NCBI GenBank assembly: GCA_902610585.1
Contig: CACLWE010000007.1
Coordinates: forward strand, 19,060-83,059
Source: an uncultured Pelagibacteraceae bacterium
GTDB taxonomy: Bacteria > Pseudomonadota > Alphaproteobacteria > Pelagibacterales > AG-422-B15
Reading direction: 5' to 3'
Length of the DNA stretch: 64,000 nt
Shown: positions 29,208 to 36,271 of the stretch, one piece after another
Position numbering within the stretch: position 1 is the first letter of the stretch
Layout of the letters: every line of letters starts with the position of its first letter
Translations under genes and position numbers: made by a program
The notes under the pieces: generated by a model
What the model was told of the DNA's origin: nothing
Database searches by the model: none
What the model saw: the letters and a program-made list of their open reading frames with translations, nothing else

Positions 29208-30022
29208 ACTTTTAGATCAACTAAAAAATCAATAAGCAACAAAGTCTTTTTTTTCTTTAATTTAATTTTCTTCAAATTCTCTAACGTCTTTTCAGCTAGT
29301 TTTTTTTTGTAATTTAGTAAAATCTCAGTATTTACCTTAGACATTCTTGGAAAATCTGCAATGTCATCATTGATTTGAAAAATTTCTCCGATGTACTCTC
29401 CAATTTTTTTCATACTTACTTCGACACTCTTATTTTTATTTGCACAAATTGCAACTGCTTGACAGCAATAAGACATTAATTTTGCAGTTTTTAATTTGTT
29501 TAATTCTAATCTCCCACTTACAGTAGGTGATTTTAAACTCAAATCATAGTATTGCCCTAAAAGAAGTCCTTTTTCACCTGAAACTTTGCTCATTACTTCA
29601 ATCAGCTTTGTTTTTTTCTTATCTGATATTTTAAAAGAACTACTAGATAAAATTTGATATGCTTTTGTCAATAAAGCGCATCCTGCGAGAATGGCAGTAT
29701 ATTCATTGAATTTATAGTGTGTTGTTTTTTTTCCTCTTCTAAATTGATCGTTGTCCATAGAAGGTAAATCATCATGCACAAGAGAATAATTATGTAACAT
29801 CTCAATTGCTGAAGCTAAATTAAAAATAACACTGTTTGATAAATTCAATTCTTTACCAAAAATATATACTAGATATGGTCTGAATCTTTTACCTCCTGTA
29901 TTAATTGAATACAGGATAGCTTGATTTAATAGATTTTTATCTTTACTAAGTTTTTTTTTTAAAAATTTATTGAATTTAATGGTAAATTTTTTCAAATCGT
30001 TATTTATGATTTGATGTTTCAT
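29204..30022 (-). CDS. ispA: Farnesyl diphosphate synthase (short-chain polyprenyl synthase)
   Basis: IspA condenses IPP with DMAPP and GPP to give FPP for quinones, undecaprenyl carrier and heme O. The 272-residue protein has motif 1 [20 protein letters not shown], with the two-residue insertion seen in bacterial FPP synthases, and motif 2 QINDDIADF. It follows xseB directly; in many proteobacteria xseB-ispA-dxs form one operon, but dxs is absent here and aroC takes its place on the other strand. Confidence 0.94.
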   Translation of the reverse strand: MKHQIINNDLKKFTIKFNKFLKKKLSKDKNLLNQAILYSINTGGKRFRPYLVYIFGKELNLSNSVIFNLASAIEMLHNYSLVHDDLPSMDNDQFRRGKKTTHYKFNEYTAILAGCALLTKAYQILSSSSFKISDKKKTKLIEVMSKVSGEKGLLLGQYYDLSLKSPTVSGRLELNKLKTAKLMSYCCQAVAICANKNKSVEVSMKKIGEYIGEIFQINDDIADFPRMSKVNTEILLNYKKKLAEKTLENLKKIKLKKKKTLLLIDFLVDLKV

Positions 30023-30256
30023 TTACTTTTTTTTAGATATTTTACCATCTGGCAGCACTTTGATTTCCTCAAGTTTTAAAACTGCATCGTCTAATTTTTG
30101 TTGGCAATGGGCTCTTAATTGCGATCCACGCGTATAATACTCAATAGACTTTTCAAGATCAATGTTTCCACTCTCTAAATTTTCTACAATCTCAGATAGT
30201 TCTTCCATAGCTTTTTCAAAAGAAAGTTTTTTTATGTCATCAGGTATTTTAGTCAT
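30023..30256 (-). CDS. xseB: Exodeoxyribonuclease VII small subunit
   Basis: XseB binds along the XseA large subunit of exonuclease VII, a single-strand DNA nuclease. The 77-residue protein has the signature LSFEKAMEELSEIVENLESGNIDLEKSIEYYTRGSQLRAHCQQKL. It abuts ispA with no gap and overlaps the HDAC-family gene by 8 nt. No xseA is in the window. Confidence 0.95.
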   Translation of the reverse strand: MTKIPDDIKKLSFEKAMEELSEIVENLESGNIDLEKSIEYYTRGSQLRAHCQQKLDDAVLKLEEIKVLPDGKISKKK

Positions 30257-31184
30257 TATTTTGTAACTCTCTTATATGGGTAATCATTGAATTTTCTAAA
30301 GCTTGTATATCATATCCACCTTCAAGCATAGAAATAATTCGATTATCACAATATTTATCTGCGATACTCATCAACTTTTGTGTAATCAATTTAAAATCAT
30401 TTTCTAAAAGTTCTAGCGATGCCAATGGGTCTTTTTTGTGAGCATCGAAACCCGCTGATAAAATTAAAAAATCTGGTTTTTGATCATGTAATTTTTTTAT
30501 AATCATCTCATCAAATGCCGATTGATATTGAGATGAATTTGTTCCCGCTTGAAGAGGTACATTAACAATATTGCCTACTCCCTTTTCATTTGTATCGCCT
30601 GTTCCAGGATACAATGGATATTGATGAGTTGAATAATAATGTACCTTAGAATTTTCATAGAATATATCTTGCGTTCCGTTTCCATGATGAACATCAAAGT
30701 CAATAATGGCAATATTTTCTAAACCATACCTATTAATCAAGTACTTTGCAGATATAGCTACATTATTAAATACACAAAAACCCATTGAACGGTCATAACA
30801 TGCATGATGGCCTGGCGGCCTTACAATACAGAACGCATTCATACATTTTTTATTTATAACTTTATCTGCTGCGTCTATGCCAGCGCCTGCAGCTTTTAAT
30901 GTTGCCTCAAAAGAACCACGAGATACAGGTGTTTCTTGATCCAGAAAAACTATCTGTTCATCTTTTGGAAAACGATCAAGAGTTTCATCTACAAATCTTT
31001 TATCATGTGCTTCATAAATATGAGAGTAATCTACCTTATTCGGTTTAATTATTGATATATTTTTAAATTCTTCATTATTTATTAAATCGATGATATTTTT
31101 TACCCGATCAGTTCTCTCTGGATAATCGAGAGAAGATACATGATTTTTAAAACTATCATCGAAATATATTTGTGTTTGAGTCAT
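30249..31184 (-). CDS. Histone-deacetylase-family amidohydrolase (AcuC/acetylpolyamine type)
   Basis: Bacterial HDAC-family enzymes are zinc deacetylases acting on acetyl-lysine, acetylpolyamines or related amides. The 311-residue protein has RPPGHHACYDRSMGFCVFNNVAISAKYL, the metal-binding IDFDVHHGNGTQDIFY, HQYPLYPGTGDTNEKG, and SAGFDAHKKDPLASL with the active-site loop. The organisation HDAC-xseB-ispA is common in alphaproteobacteria. The real substrate is unknown. The gene starts only 3 nt from the divergent tsaC-like gene, so their promoters must overlap coding sequence. Confidence 0.93.
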   Translation of the reverse strand: MTQTQIYFDDSFKNHVSSLDYPERTDRVKNIIDLINNEEFKNISIIKPNKVDYSHIYEAHDKRFVDETLDRFPKDEQIVFLDQETPVSRGSFEATLKAAGAGIDAADKVINKKCMNAFCIVRPPGHHACYDRSMGFCVFNNVAISAKYLINRYGLENIAIIDFDVHHGNGTQDIFYENSKVHYYSTHQYPLYPGTGDTNEKGVGNIVNVPLQAGTNSSQYQSAFDEMIIKKLHDQKPDFLILSAGFDAHKKDPLASLELLENDFKLITQKLMSIADKYCDNRIISMLEGGYDIQALENSMITHIRELQNND

Positions 31185-31187
31185 TTA

Positions 31188-31823
31188 ATGAAATCTAAAA
31201 TAATAAATCTAAATTCAAATAATATTAAAATTATAACTAGAAGTCTACTCATAGGAAAAACTATAGTAATCCCAACAGATACCGTTTATGGTATTGCAGC
31301 TGATGCAAAGAGTTTTCAAGGCGTTGAAAATATATTTAAGGTTAAAAAAAGACCCAAAAGATTTCCTCTAATTCTGTTTACTCATTCAATTGCTGAAGCT
31401 AAAAAGCTTGCAATATTTTCACCCTTTGAAGAATATTTGGCATCAAAATATTGGCCTGGACCACTTACTTTGATATTAAAAAAGAAAGGAAAAAAGTTTT
31501 ACAATGGGGATAAAAGATTGTCTAAGGTAGGTATACGTATTCCAAAAAATAAAGATGTTATGAAAATTCTCGAGTACATTCAAAAGCCACTCGCAACTAC
31601 AAGCGCTAATATTCATGGAGAAATAAATATAAAATCTTTAAATCAATTAGGAATAATAAAATCAAAAGATGTTGCTTATGCAATCGAAAAAAAAGGTAAA
31701 ATGAGCTTTAAAGAGTCAACTTTAGTTGAAACTAAAAATAATCAAATAAACATTATACGCGAAGGTTCTTTGTCTAAAAAATTAATTAATAAAGAATTAA
31801 AAAATTTTAACAAGAAACATTAA
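31188..31823 (+). CDS. tsaC: L-threonylcarbamoyladenylate synthase (Sua5/YrdC family)
   Basis: This enzyme makes threonylcarbamoyl-AMP from threonine, bicarbonate and ATP for the t6A37 modification of ANN-decoding tRNAs. The protein is 211 residues from the ATG at 31188; it has the YrdC core GKTIVIPTDTVYGIAADAKS, KKRPKRFPLILFTHS and the KYWPGPLTLILKKK, VGIRIPKNKDVM and PLATTSANIHGE segments. It lacks the C-terminal Sua5 domain. A more upstream in-frame start at 31140 would run into the divergent HDAC gene and is unlikely. Confidence 0.93.
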   Translation: MKSKIINLNSNNIKIITRSLLIGKTIVIPTDTVYGIAADAKSFQGVENIFKVKKRPKRFPLILFTHSIAEAKKLAIFSPFEEYLASKYWPGPLTLILKKKGKKFYNGDKRLSKVGIRIPKNKDVMKILEYIQKPLATTSANIHGEINIKSLNQLGIIKSKDVAYAIEKKGKMSFKESTLVETKNNQINIIREGSLSKKLINKELKNFNKKH

Positions 31824-32423
31824 TTAAGCGTCTACGAATGCATTAAAAGAAAAACACCTTCTCTCACCATCGCCTCTAAAAGGGTGGACATCATGCATTA
31901 AAAAAGAAGGGAAAATATACAAATCTCCTACCTTAGGCTTAAATGTTTCACGGTGCTTAACTAGCGGAGGGCTGTTCCTGGGCATAGAAACACGGCCATC
32001 AAAAAATGATATTAAACCTGCTAAATCTTTTTCTTTATTTAATCGTATAGACGAGGGAATTTTTAAATAACCCACACCACTGATGTTGCCTCTGTGTAAA
32101 TGAGGTGGATTAAAATCCCCAGCATACTGACTTACTATCCAAGCCCTTTCAATTTTAATTTTCTTAACTTTTATATTTAATGTTTGCTTATAATAATCTT
32201 TTATTGAATTAATTATCTGTTTTTCTATTCCAGCTTTTAAAATTTTATTTGGTATTTTAAACTGCTGTTTCATACTTCCTATGAGCCTATGATCATAATC
32301 ATACTTTTTAGATAAGGACTTATTTTTTGACACTTGATCTGAAAACTTGTTTAAGTTTGTAACTGTTCTCGATGAGAGCTTTGTTTTGCCTATTGTTGGT
32401 CCAAATGGTTTATATATCTTCAT
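31824..32423 (-). CDS. Putative 2-oxoglutarate/Fe(II) oxygenase (phage-type family)
   Basis: This 199-residue protein belongs by appearance to the small 2OG-Fe(II) oxygenases frequent in marine phages and bacteria. The putative iron ligands are in NPPHLHRGNISGVGYLKIP and the distal His in FPSFLMHDVHPFRGDGERRCFSFN, where the Arg would bind 2-oxoglutarate. The substrate is unknown. I chose the ATG at 32423; the upstream in-frame ATG at 32462 lies inside the tRNA-Arg gene, whose 3' end is 9 nt before the chosen start. Its 3' end abuts the convergent tsaC. Confidence 0.78.
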   Translation of the reverse strand: MKIYKPFGPTIGKTKLSSRTVTNLNKFSDQVSKNKSLSKKYDYDHRLIGSMKQQFKIPNKILKAGIEKQIINSIKDYYKQTLNIKVKKIKIERAWIVSQYAGDFNPPHLHRGNISGVGYLKIPSSIRLNKEKDLAGLISFFDGRVSMPRNSPPLVKHRETFKPKVGDLYIFPSFLMHDVHPFRGDGERRCFSFNAFVDA

Positions 32424-32432
32424 AATTTTTTC

Positions 32433-32509
32433 TGGTGCGCCCGGAAGGATTCGAACCCTCAACCCTCAGATCCGAAGTCTGATGCTCTATCCAGTTGAGC
32501 TACGGACGC
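32433..32509 (-). tRNA. tRNA-Arg (anticodon TCG)
   Basis: The minus strand forms a full cloverleaf: acceptor GCGTCCG with CGGGCGC (one G-T pair), D arm GCTC...GAGC, anticodon stem TCAGA/TCTGA with loop CTTCGGA (anticodon TCG), T arm GAGGG/CCTTC with TTCGAAT, and an encoded CCA at 32435-32433. Confidence 0.96.
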
Positions 32510-32532
32510 ATCTATATTATATTTCAGGTACC

Positions 32533-32955
32533 ATGCTTTTTCTTAAGATACTAGAGAAATTAGGACGAAAAAAAGTTGTGATGGACAGAGGCCCTTCACA
32601 CCCAGAATATCATTTAGCAAAACCATGGACAGCCAGGTATTATTTGCTATTTAGAAAAAGACCAAAATGGTTTCCTTTCAATATACTTATTCATCATATT
32701 TTAGATAATGATCATGGAATTGGGCTACACAATCATCCCTTTCCATATATTACAATTATTTTAAGTGGTGGTTACTGGGAGACAAACATCAAAGAAGAAA
32801 GAAAATGGCGTGGAAAATTTTATATAGGTTTTAGAAGTGCTGATAATTTGCACCGGGTTGACTTAGAGCCAGGTATTAAGCCAATTACAATTTATATTGC
32901 TGGTCCCTACGGACTAAGAAAAAAAGGAAGAAGTGAATACGGAACCTTAAACTAA
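32533..32955 (+). CDS. Small cupin-fold protein of unknown function (phage-type)
   Basis: The 140-residue protein has a cupin-like metal site in GIGLHNHPFPYITIILSGGYWETN and a second strand set FRSADNLHRVDLEPGIKPITIYIAGP. Such single-domain cupins occur in phages and marine bacteria with no defined reaction. The start at 32533 is placed after the tRNA-Arg gene on the opposite strand; further upstream in-frame Met codons would read antisense through the tRNA. The 3' end overlaps the convergent GIY-YIG gene by 9 nt. Confidence 0.72.
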   Translation: MLFLKILEKLGRKKVVMDRGPSHPEYHLAKPWTARYYLLFRKRPKWFPFNILIHHILDNDHGIGLHNHPFPYITIILSGGYWETNIKEERKWRGKFYIGFRSADNLHRVDLEPGIKPITIYIAGPYGLRKKGRSEYGTLN

Positions 32956-33195
32956 TTTTTTTCTAAGTTGCGTTCTGAGTTTACGATCTTTTTTTAAAAC
33001 AATTTCCCTTTTCATTGCGTCTGATTTAGACTCAAAAATCTCTTTATACAGAAGTTTCCATTTGCTACCTCTAGTATATTTTGCACCTTTTGAGGCGTTA
33101 TGAGCCCTTATTCTTTTATCAATATTATTGGTCCAACCAACATATGTTCTGGGCTTAGGATTGGATGTGCCAATGATATACACATAGAATTTCAT
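32947..33195 (-). CDS. GIY-YIG endonuclease-domain protein (UPF0213/YhbQ-like)
   Basis: This stand-alone GIY-YIG domain protein of 82 residues starts MKFYVYIIGTSNPKPRTYVG; the variant motif is YVYII...TYVGWTNNIDKRIRAHNASKGAKYTRG, with the catalytic Tyr/Arg pattern and a downstream Glu (MKREIVLKK). Family members are small nucleases of uncertain role, some thought to act in DNA repair. An ATG at 33207 would add four residues. Confidence 0.9.
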   Translation of the reverse strand: MKFYVYIIGTSNPKPRTYVGWTNNIDKRIRAHNASKGAKYTRGSKWKLLYKEIFESKSDAMKREIVLKKDRKLRTQLRKKLV

Positions 33196-33212
33196 GATTC
33201 TAAACATAATAA

Positions 33213-33240
33213 TTGTAATTAGTACTTAATTAAATATAGT
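33213..33240 (+). promoter_or_regulatory. Putative sigma-70 promoter of the small lipoprotein gene
   Basis: A TTGTAA at 33213-33218 and TATAGT at 33235-33240, separated by 16 nt, precede the 38-residue lipoprotein gene by 26 nt. A good Shine-Dalgarno AGGAGA follows at about 33255-33260. Confidence 0.45.
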
Positions 33241-33266
33241 ATCAATAATTAAATAGGAGAAAAAGC

Positions 33267-33383
33267 ATGCGTACTACTCTTACAGTTTTAGCTTTCAGTT
33301 TTATGATTTCAGCTTGTACTACATTACAAAGCATAAATGAAACCATTAAAGGTGATGGCGTTCCTTATATTCCAGGAATATAA
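33267..33383 (+). CDS. 38-residue small lipoprotein
   Basis: This short gene encodes MRTTLTVLAFSFMISACTTL and a tail ending GDGVPYIPGI. The first 16 residues are a signal peptide and ISAC is a lipobox with acylated Cys17, leaving a mature lipopeptide of only 22 residues. A strong Shine-Dalgarno (AGGAGA) lies 6 nt before the ATG, and a terminator follows 10 nt after the stop, so it is a complete single-gene unit. Size resembles entericidin-type lipoproteins, but the mature sequence does not match their NTVKGAG motif. The function is unknown. Confidence 0.8.
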   Translation: MRTTLTVLAFSFMISACTTLQSINETIKGDGVPYIPGI

Positions 33384-33393
33384 ATATTAGAAG

Positions 33394-33427
33394 CTGGCCC
33401 TTTTTTAGGGTCAGTTTTCTTTTTTTG
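33394..33427 (+). terminator. Rho-independent terminator
   Basis: The arms CTGGCCC (33394-33400) and GGGTCAG (33408-33414) pair over seven positions with one G-T pair, with a 7-nt T-rich loop, followed by a T-rich run TTTTCTTTTTTTG. It ends the lipoprotein transcript. Confidence 0.88.
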
Positions 33428-33488
33428 TAATAATTAGAAAAAAAAGTTAATTAGTCAAAGCGCCTACTTAAATTTTATAGTTTCCAAT

Positions 33489-34616
33489 ATGTTTAAAGTT
33501 CAAATTTCTGGGACCGGCCTATACACTCCTAAGGAAAAAATCTCTAATGAGGAACTGGTGCAATCATTCAATAAATATGTTGATGAATTTAATGAAATAA
33601 ATTCAGAAGATATTAAAAATGGGAAAACCCAACCTTTGGAAAAATCCAGCGTTGAATTCATAGAAAAAGCGTCAGGTGTTAAATCAAGATATGTACAAAA
33701 TAAAACAGGAATTCTAGATACTTCTTTTATGAGGCCTAAATTGAGAGAAAGGTCAGAAGAAGAATTATCTAATTTGGCCGAAATGGGGGTCATTGCAGCT
33801 AAAGATGCGATAAAAAACTCAAATATAGATGTAGATGATATTGATGCAGTAATTGTAGCTTGTTCAAATCTTGAACGTGCCTATCCAGCAATTGCAATTG
33901 AAATACAAAATGCTTTGGGTATCAAAGGTTTTGCTTTTGATATGAATGTTGCGTGTTCATCAGCAACTTTTGGAATTCAAACTATCTTCGACATGGTAAA
34001 GTCTGGGAGTATAAAGTCTGCTATCATGATTAATCCTGAAATTTGTACCGGACATTTAAATTTCAGAGATCGAGACTGTCATTTTATTTTTGGAGACGTT
34101 GCGACTGCAGTTATTTTAGAACGTCTTAATGAAGAAAATATTAGAGAAAACTCTTATGAAATAATTGGTACGAGATTATTAACTAAGTTTTCAAACAATA
34201 TAAGAAATAATTATGGCTTTTTAAATAATTCATCACCTGATGGTGTTGGTCAGTCAGATAAATTATTTCATCAAAATGGACGAAAAGTATTTAAGGAAGT
34301 TGTTCCAGAAGTTTCTAACTTGATTAAATCTCATTTAGAAGAAAATAACCTATCGGCCAATGATCTCAAAGGCATGTATCTTCATCAAGCCAACGAGAAT
34401 ATGAATGTTTTAATTTCAAAGTATGTATTGGGAAAAGATGCCCCAAAAGAATTAGCACCTGTAGTTTTGGATGAATATGCAAATACAAGTTCAGCTGGTT
34501 CAATTATTGCCTTTCATAAATACAATAAATCATTAAATAAAAATGATTTAGCAATTATATGTTCATTTGGAGCTGGCTATTCAGTTGGAAATGTAATTGT
34601 AAAAAAGATAGCTTAA
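33489..34616 (+). CDS. Beta-ketoacyl-ACP synthase III-like enzyme (FabH family, long form)
   Basis: KAS III enzymes condense an acyl-CoA with malonyl-ACP. The 375-residue protein has the active-site Cys156 in MNVACSSATFGIQT, the His in GMYLHQANENMN and the Asn in YANTSSAGSI, so the Cys-His-Asn triad is complete. It is about 50 residues longer than E. coli FabH, with insertions near residues 35-85 and around 235-260. Such long forms can have different acyl-CoA starters. It sits beside the osmolyte block, convergent with the HD-domain oxygenase gene (4-nt overlap), without an obvious pathway link. Confidence 0.9.
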   Translation: MFKVQISGTGLYTPKEKISNEELVQSFNKYVDEFNEINSEDIKNGKTQPLEKSSVEFIEKASGVKSRYVQNKTGILDTSFMRPKLRERSEEELSNLAEMGVIAAKDAIKNSNIDVDDIDAVIVACSNLERAYPAIAIEIQNALGIKGFAFDMNVACSSATFGIQTIFDMVKSGSIKSAIMINPEICTGHLNFRDRDCHFIFGDVATAVILERLNEENIRENSYEIIGTRLLTKFSNNIRNNYGFLNNSSPDGVGQSDKLFHQNGRKVFKEVVPEVSNLIKSHLEENNLSANDLKGMYLHQANENMNVLISKYVLGKDAPKELAPVVLDEYANTSSAGSIIAFHKYNKSLNKNDLAIICSFGAGYSVGNVIVKKIA

Positions 34617-35164
34617 AAATTTGGCTCTTTAGAAAATAATCTTCTCACCATTGGTTCAAAATGATCTAACGGGAAGGATTCATAATTAGGATCAAAAGAT
34701 TTTTGATCCCACTTTTCACAAAAATCAATTGCATCTTGATAGTATGGGTGGTCTTTAAATTTATCTCGTGAATTTCTATCCTTGCCTAAATGATGAGCAT
34801 AATAATATTCTTGAAAAAGGCCATGATGCAACATAATCCAATGAACCTTTTCAGAAACATACGGCCTTAAAACAGCGGCTATGAGCTGACTGTGATTGTA
34901 AGGAGCAAGACTGTCTCCTATATCATGCAACAATGTAGCAACAATCATTTCTTCATCTGCCCCATCTTTTTCAGCCCTGGTTGCTGATTGCAAAGAATGC
35001 TCGAGTCTTGATACTTGGTACCCATCCACTGAATTATCTAAGTTCTTTAATGACTCTAAAATTCGATCAGGAAGTTCATTTACATAGTTTTTTTCATATT
35101 CAGCCAAAAGTTCGTAATCTTCTTTTGACCCTTTTTTCATTTCGGTAAACTTGACTGTCTTCAT
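34613..35164 (-). CDS. HD-domain diiron oxygenase, PhnZ/TmpB-like
   Basis: PhnZ and TmpB are mixed-valent diiron oxygenases that cleave the C-P bond of hydroxylated phosphonates. TmpB turns hydroxy-trimethylaminoethylphosphonate into glycine betaine and phosphate. The 183-residue protein has the metal-ligand pattern His56 (RLEHSLQSATRAEKDGADEE), His80-Asp81 (LLHDIGD), His91 (YNHSQL), His113/114 (MLHHGLF) and Asp153 (EKWDQKSFDP). It overlaps the TauD-type gene by 4 nt, which is the TmpA-TmpB pairing, and lies in a betaine catabolic block. The substrate assignment is inference; related HD proteins paired with other 2OG oxygenases exist. Confidence 0.72.
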   Translation of the reverse strand: MKTVKFTEMKKGSKEDYELLAEYEKNYVNELPDRILESLKNLDNSVDGYQVSRLEHSLQSATRAEKDGADEEMIVATLLHDIGDSLAPYNHSQLIAAVLRPYVSEKVHWIMLHHGLFQEYYYAHHLGKDRNSRDKFKDHPYYQDAIDFCEKWDQKSFDPNYESFPLDHFEPMVRRLFSKEPNF

Positions 35165-36255
35165 TCTACTTCCTTAGAGAGGAGTTTATATTTACTTTCA
35201 GCAGAGTCATGGTCAATATATAGCCCTTGAAGCCACCGACTTCCTTCAGATGTATTGTAGCTTCTTCTTCCATGCAAAGTTCTGTAATTATTCATAATTA
35301 ACAAGTTACCAGGCTCTAAATGAAATTGTAATATATATTTATCTGAATTGATCATTTGATGCATAACTCTTTTAGCAGCATAAAATTCTTCCAAAACCTT
35401 TGGCTCATCGTAAAATACAAAGTCTAATCTATTACTATATTTTATTTGTTTGAGTTCTCCTCTAGCACTTAGTTTTATAATTTTTCCAGTTTTTTCTAAA
35501 ATAGCATCATTATCTTCAAATTTATAATTTATTAGAGTATTTACTAGAATATTAAAAGCTTGTGGATTTTCTTTTTTTAGATCCTCTGCAACTTTGAAAC
35601 CGTCTACAACTGTGGAATCTCCACCTTTGCAACTGTTTTCAATACAAAATAAAAATTGAATTGATGGTACAGGTTTTCTGTAGGGATTATCAGTATGCGA
35701 CTCTAATTCGATGGATGTATAAGCCAAGTCATTAGGTTGTTTTTGTGACCTCACATTAAATAGCTTTCCAAAATTAGTTTCTCGAATAAACCCAATTTTT
35801 TCAGCAAATTTTACAACTTCTCCATCCTTAGCTGGCAAATCTTCGACTACAACGTAACCATACTGATGATAAAATTTTAAAATTTCAAACAGCTGCTGAC
35901 TTTCGTTTGCTCCATAGACAAAACTAAATTTTTTTAACTCAGCATCATTTTTCTCCCAGTAAATCTTTGGAGGTAGGACATTTGATCTTGTAATTTCTGT
36001 TATTAATTTATCTAAACAATAAGTTGCACTATGGTTATCAGAAAATTCTACGTGTATTTTGTTGTCTGCTAGTAGCTGAGCATTCTTTATTTGCAAATCT
36101 GGTTTAATTTTTTCAGGATCATATAATCTTTGAAAAGAATTTTGATCAACTTCCCCTTTTTCAGTTGATCGTTCCCGTATCCACAGGGGATGAATTTTAA
36201 AAATTTCCTCTTTATCAAATACTCTTAATTCTTTTGAGTCAAAATCTAGCTTCAT
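35161..36255 (-). CDS. TauD-type 2OG/Fe(II) dioxygenase, TmpA/gamma-butyrobetaine hydroxylase-like
   Basis: The 364-residue protein has an N-terminal DUF971-type domain (about residues 1-90) and a TauD catalytic domain with the iron triad His187-x-Asp189 (ELESHTDNPYRKP) and His328 (YRTLHGRRSYN), plus the Arg after GSRWLQG for 2-oxoglutarate. This is the layout of gamma-butyrobetaine hydroxylase and TmpA, which hydroxylates 2-trimethylaminoethylphosphonate. The 4-nt overlap with the HD oxygenase favours the TmpA role, and a second, separate GBBH-like gene exists at 41.6 kb. The alternative is a second butyrobetaine-type hydroxylase. Confidence 0.75.
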   Translation of the reverse strand: MKLDFDSKELRVFDKEEIFKIHPLWIRERSTEKGEVDQNSFQRLYDPEKIKPDLQIKNAQLLADNKIHVEFSDNHSATYCLDKLITEITRSNVLPPKIYWEKNDAELKKFSFVYGANESQQLFEILKFYHQYGYVVVEDLPAKDGEVVKFAEKIGFIRETNFGKLFNVRSQKQPNDLAYTSIELESHTDNPYRKPVPSIQFLFCIENSCKGGDSTVVDGFKVAEDLKKENPQAFNILVNTLINYKFEDNDAILEKTGKIIKLSARGELKQIKYSNRLDFVFYDEPKVLEEFYAAKRVMHQMINSDKYILQFHLEPGNLLIMNNYRTLHGRRSYNTSEGSRWLQGLYIDHDSAESKYKLLSKEVE

Positions 36256-36271
36256 AATTGAAAATATATGA

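Noticed and set aside
31824..33383. Prophage at tRNA-Arg
   Set aside because: No integrase, structural gene or duplicated tRNA end is visible; only two phage-like accessory genes.
33267..33383. Entericidin-type toxin/antidote lipoprotein
   Set aside because: Size fits but the mature sequence lacks the entericidin motif and no second paralogue lies next to it.
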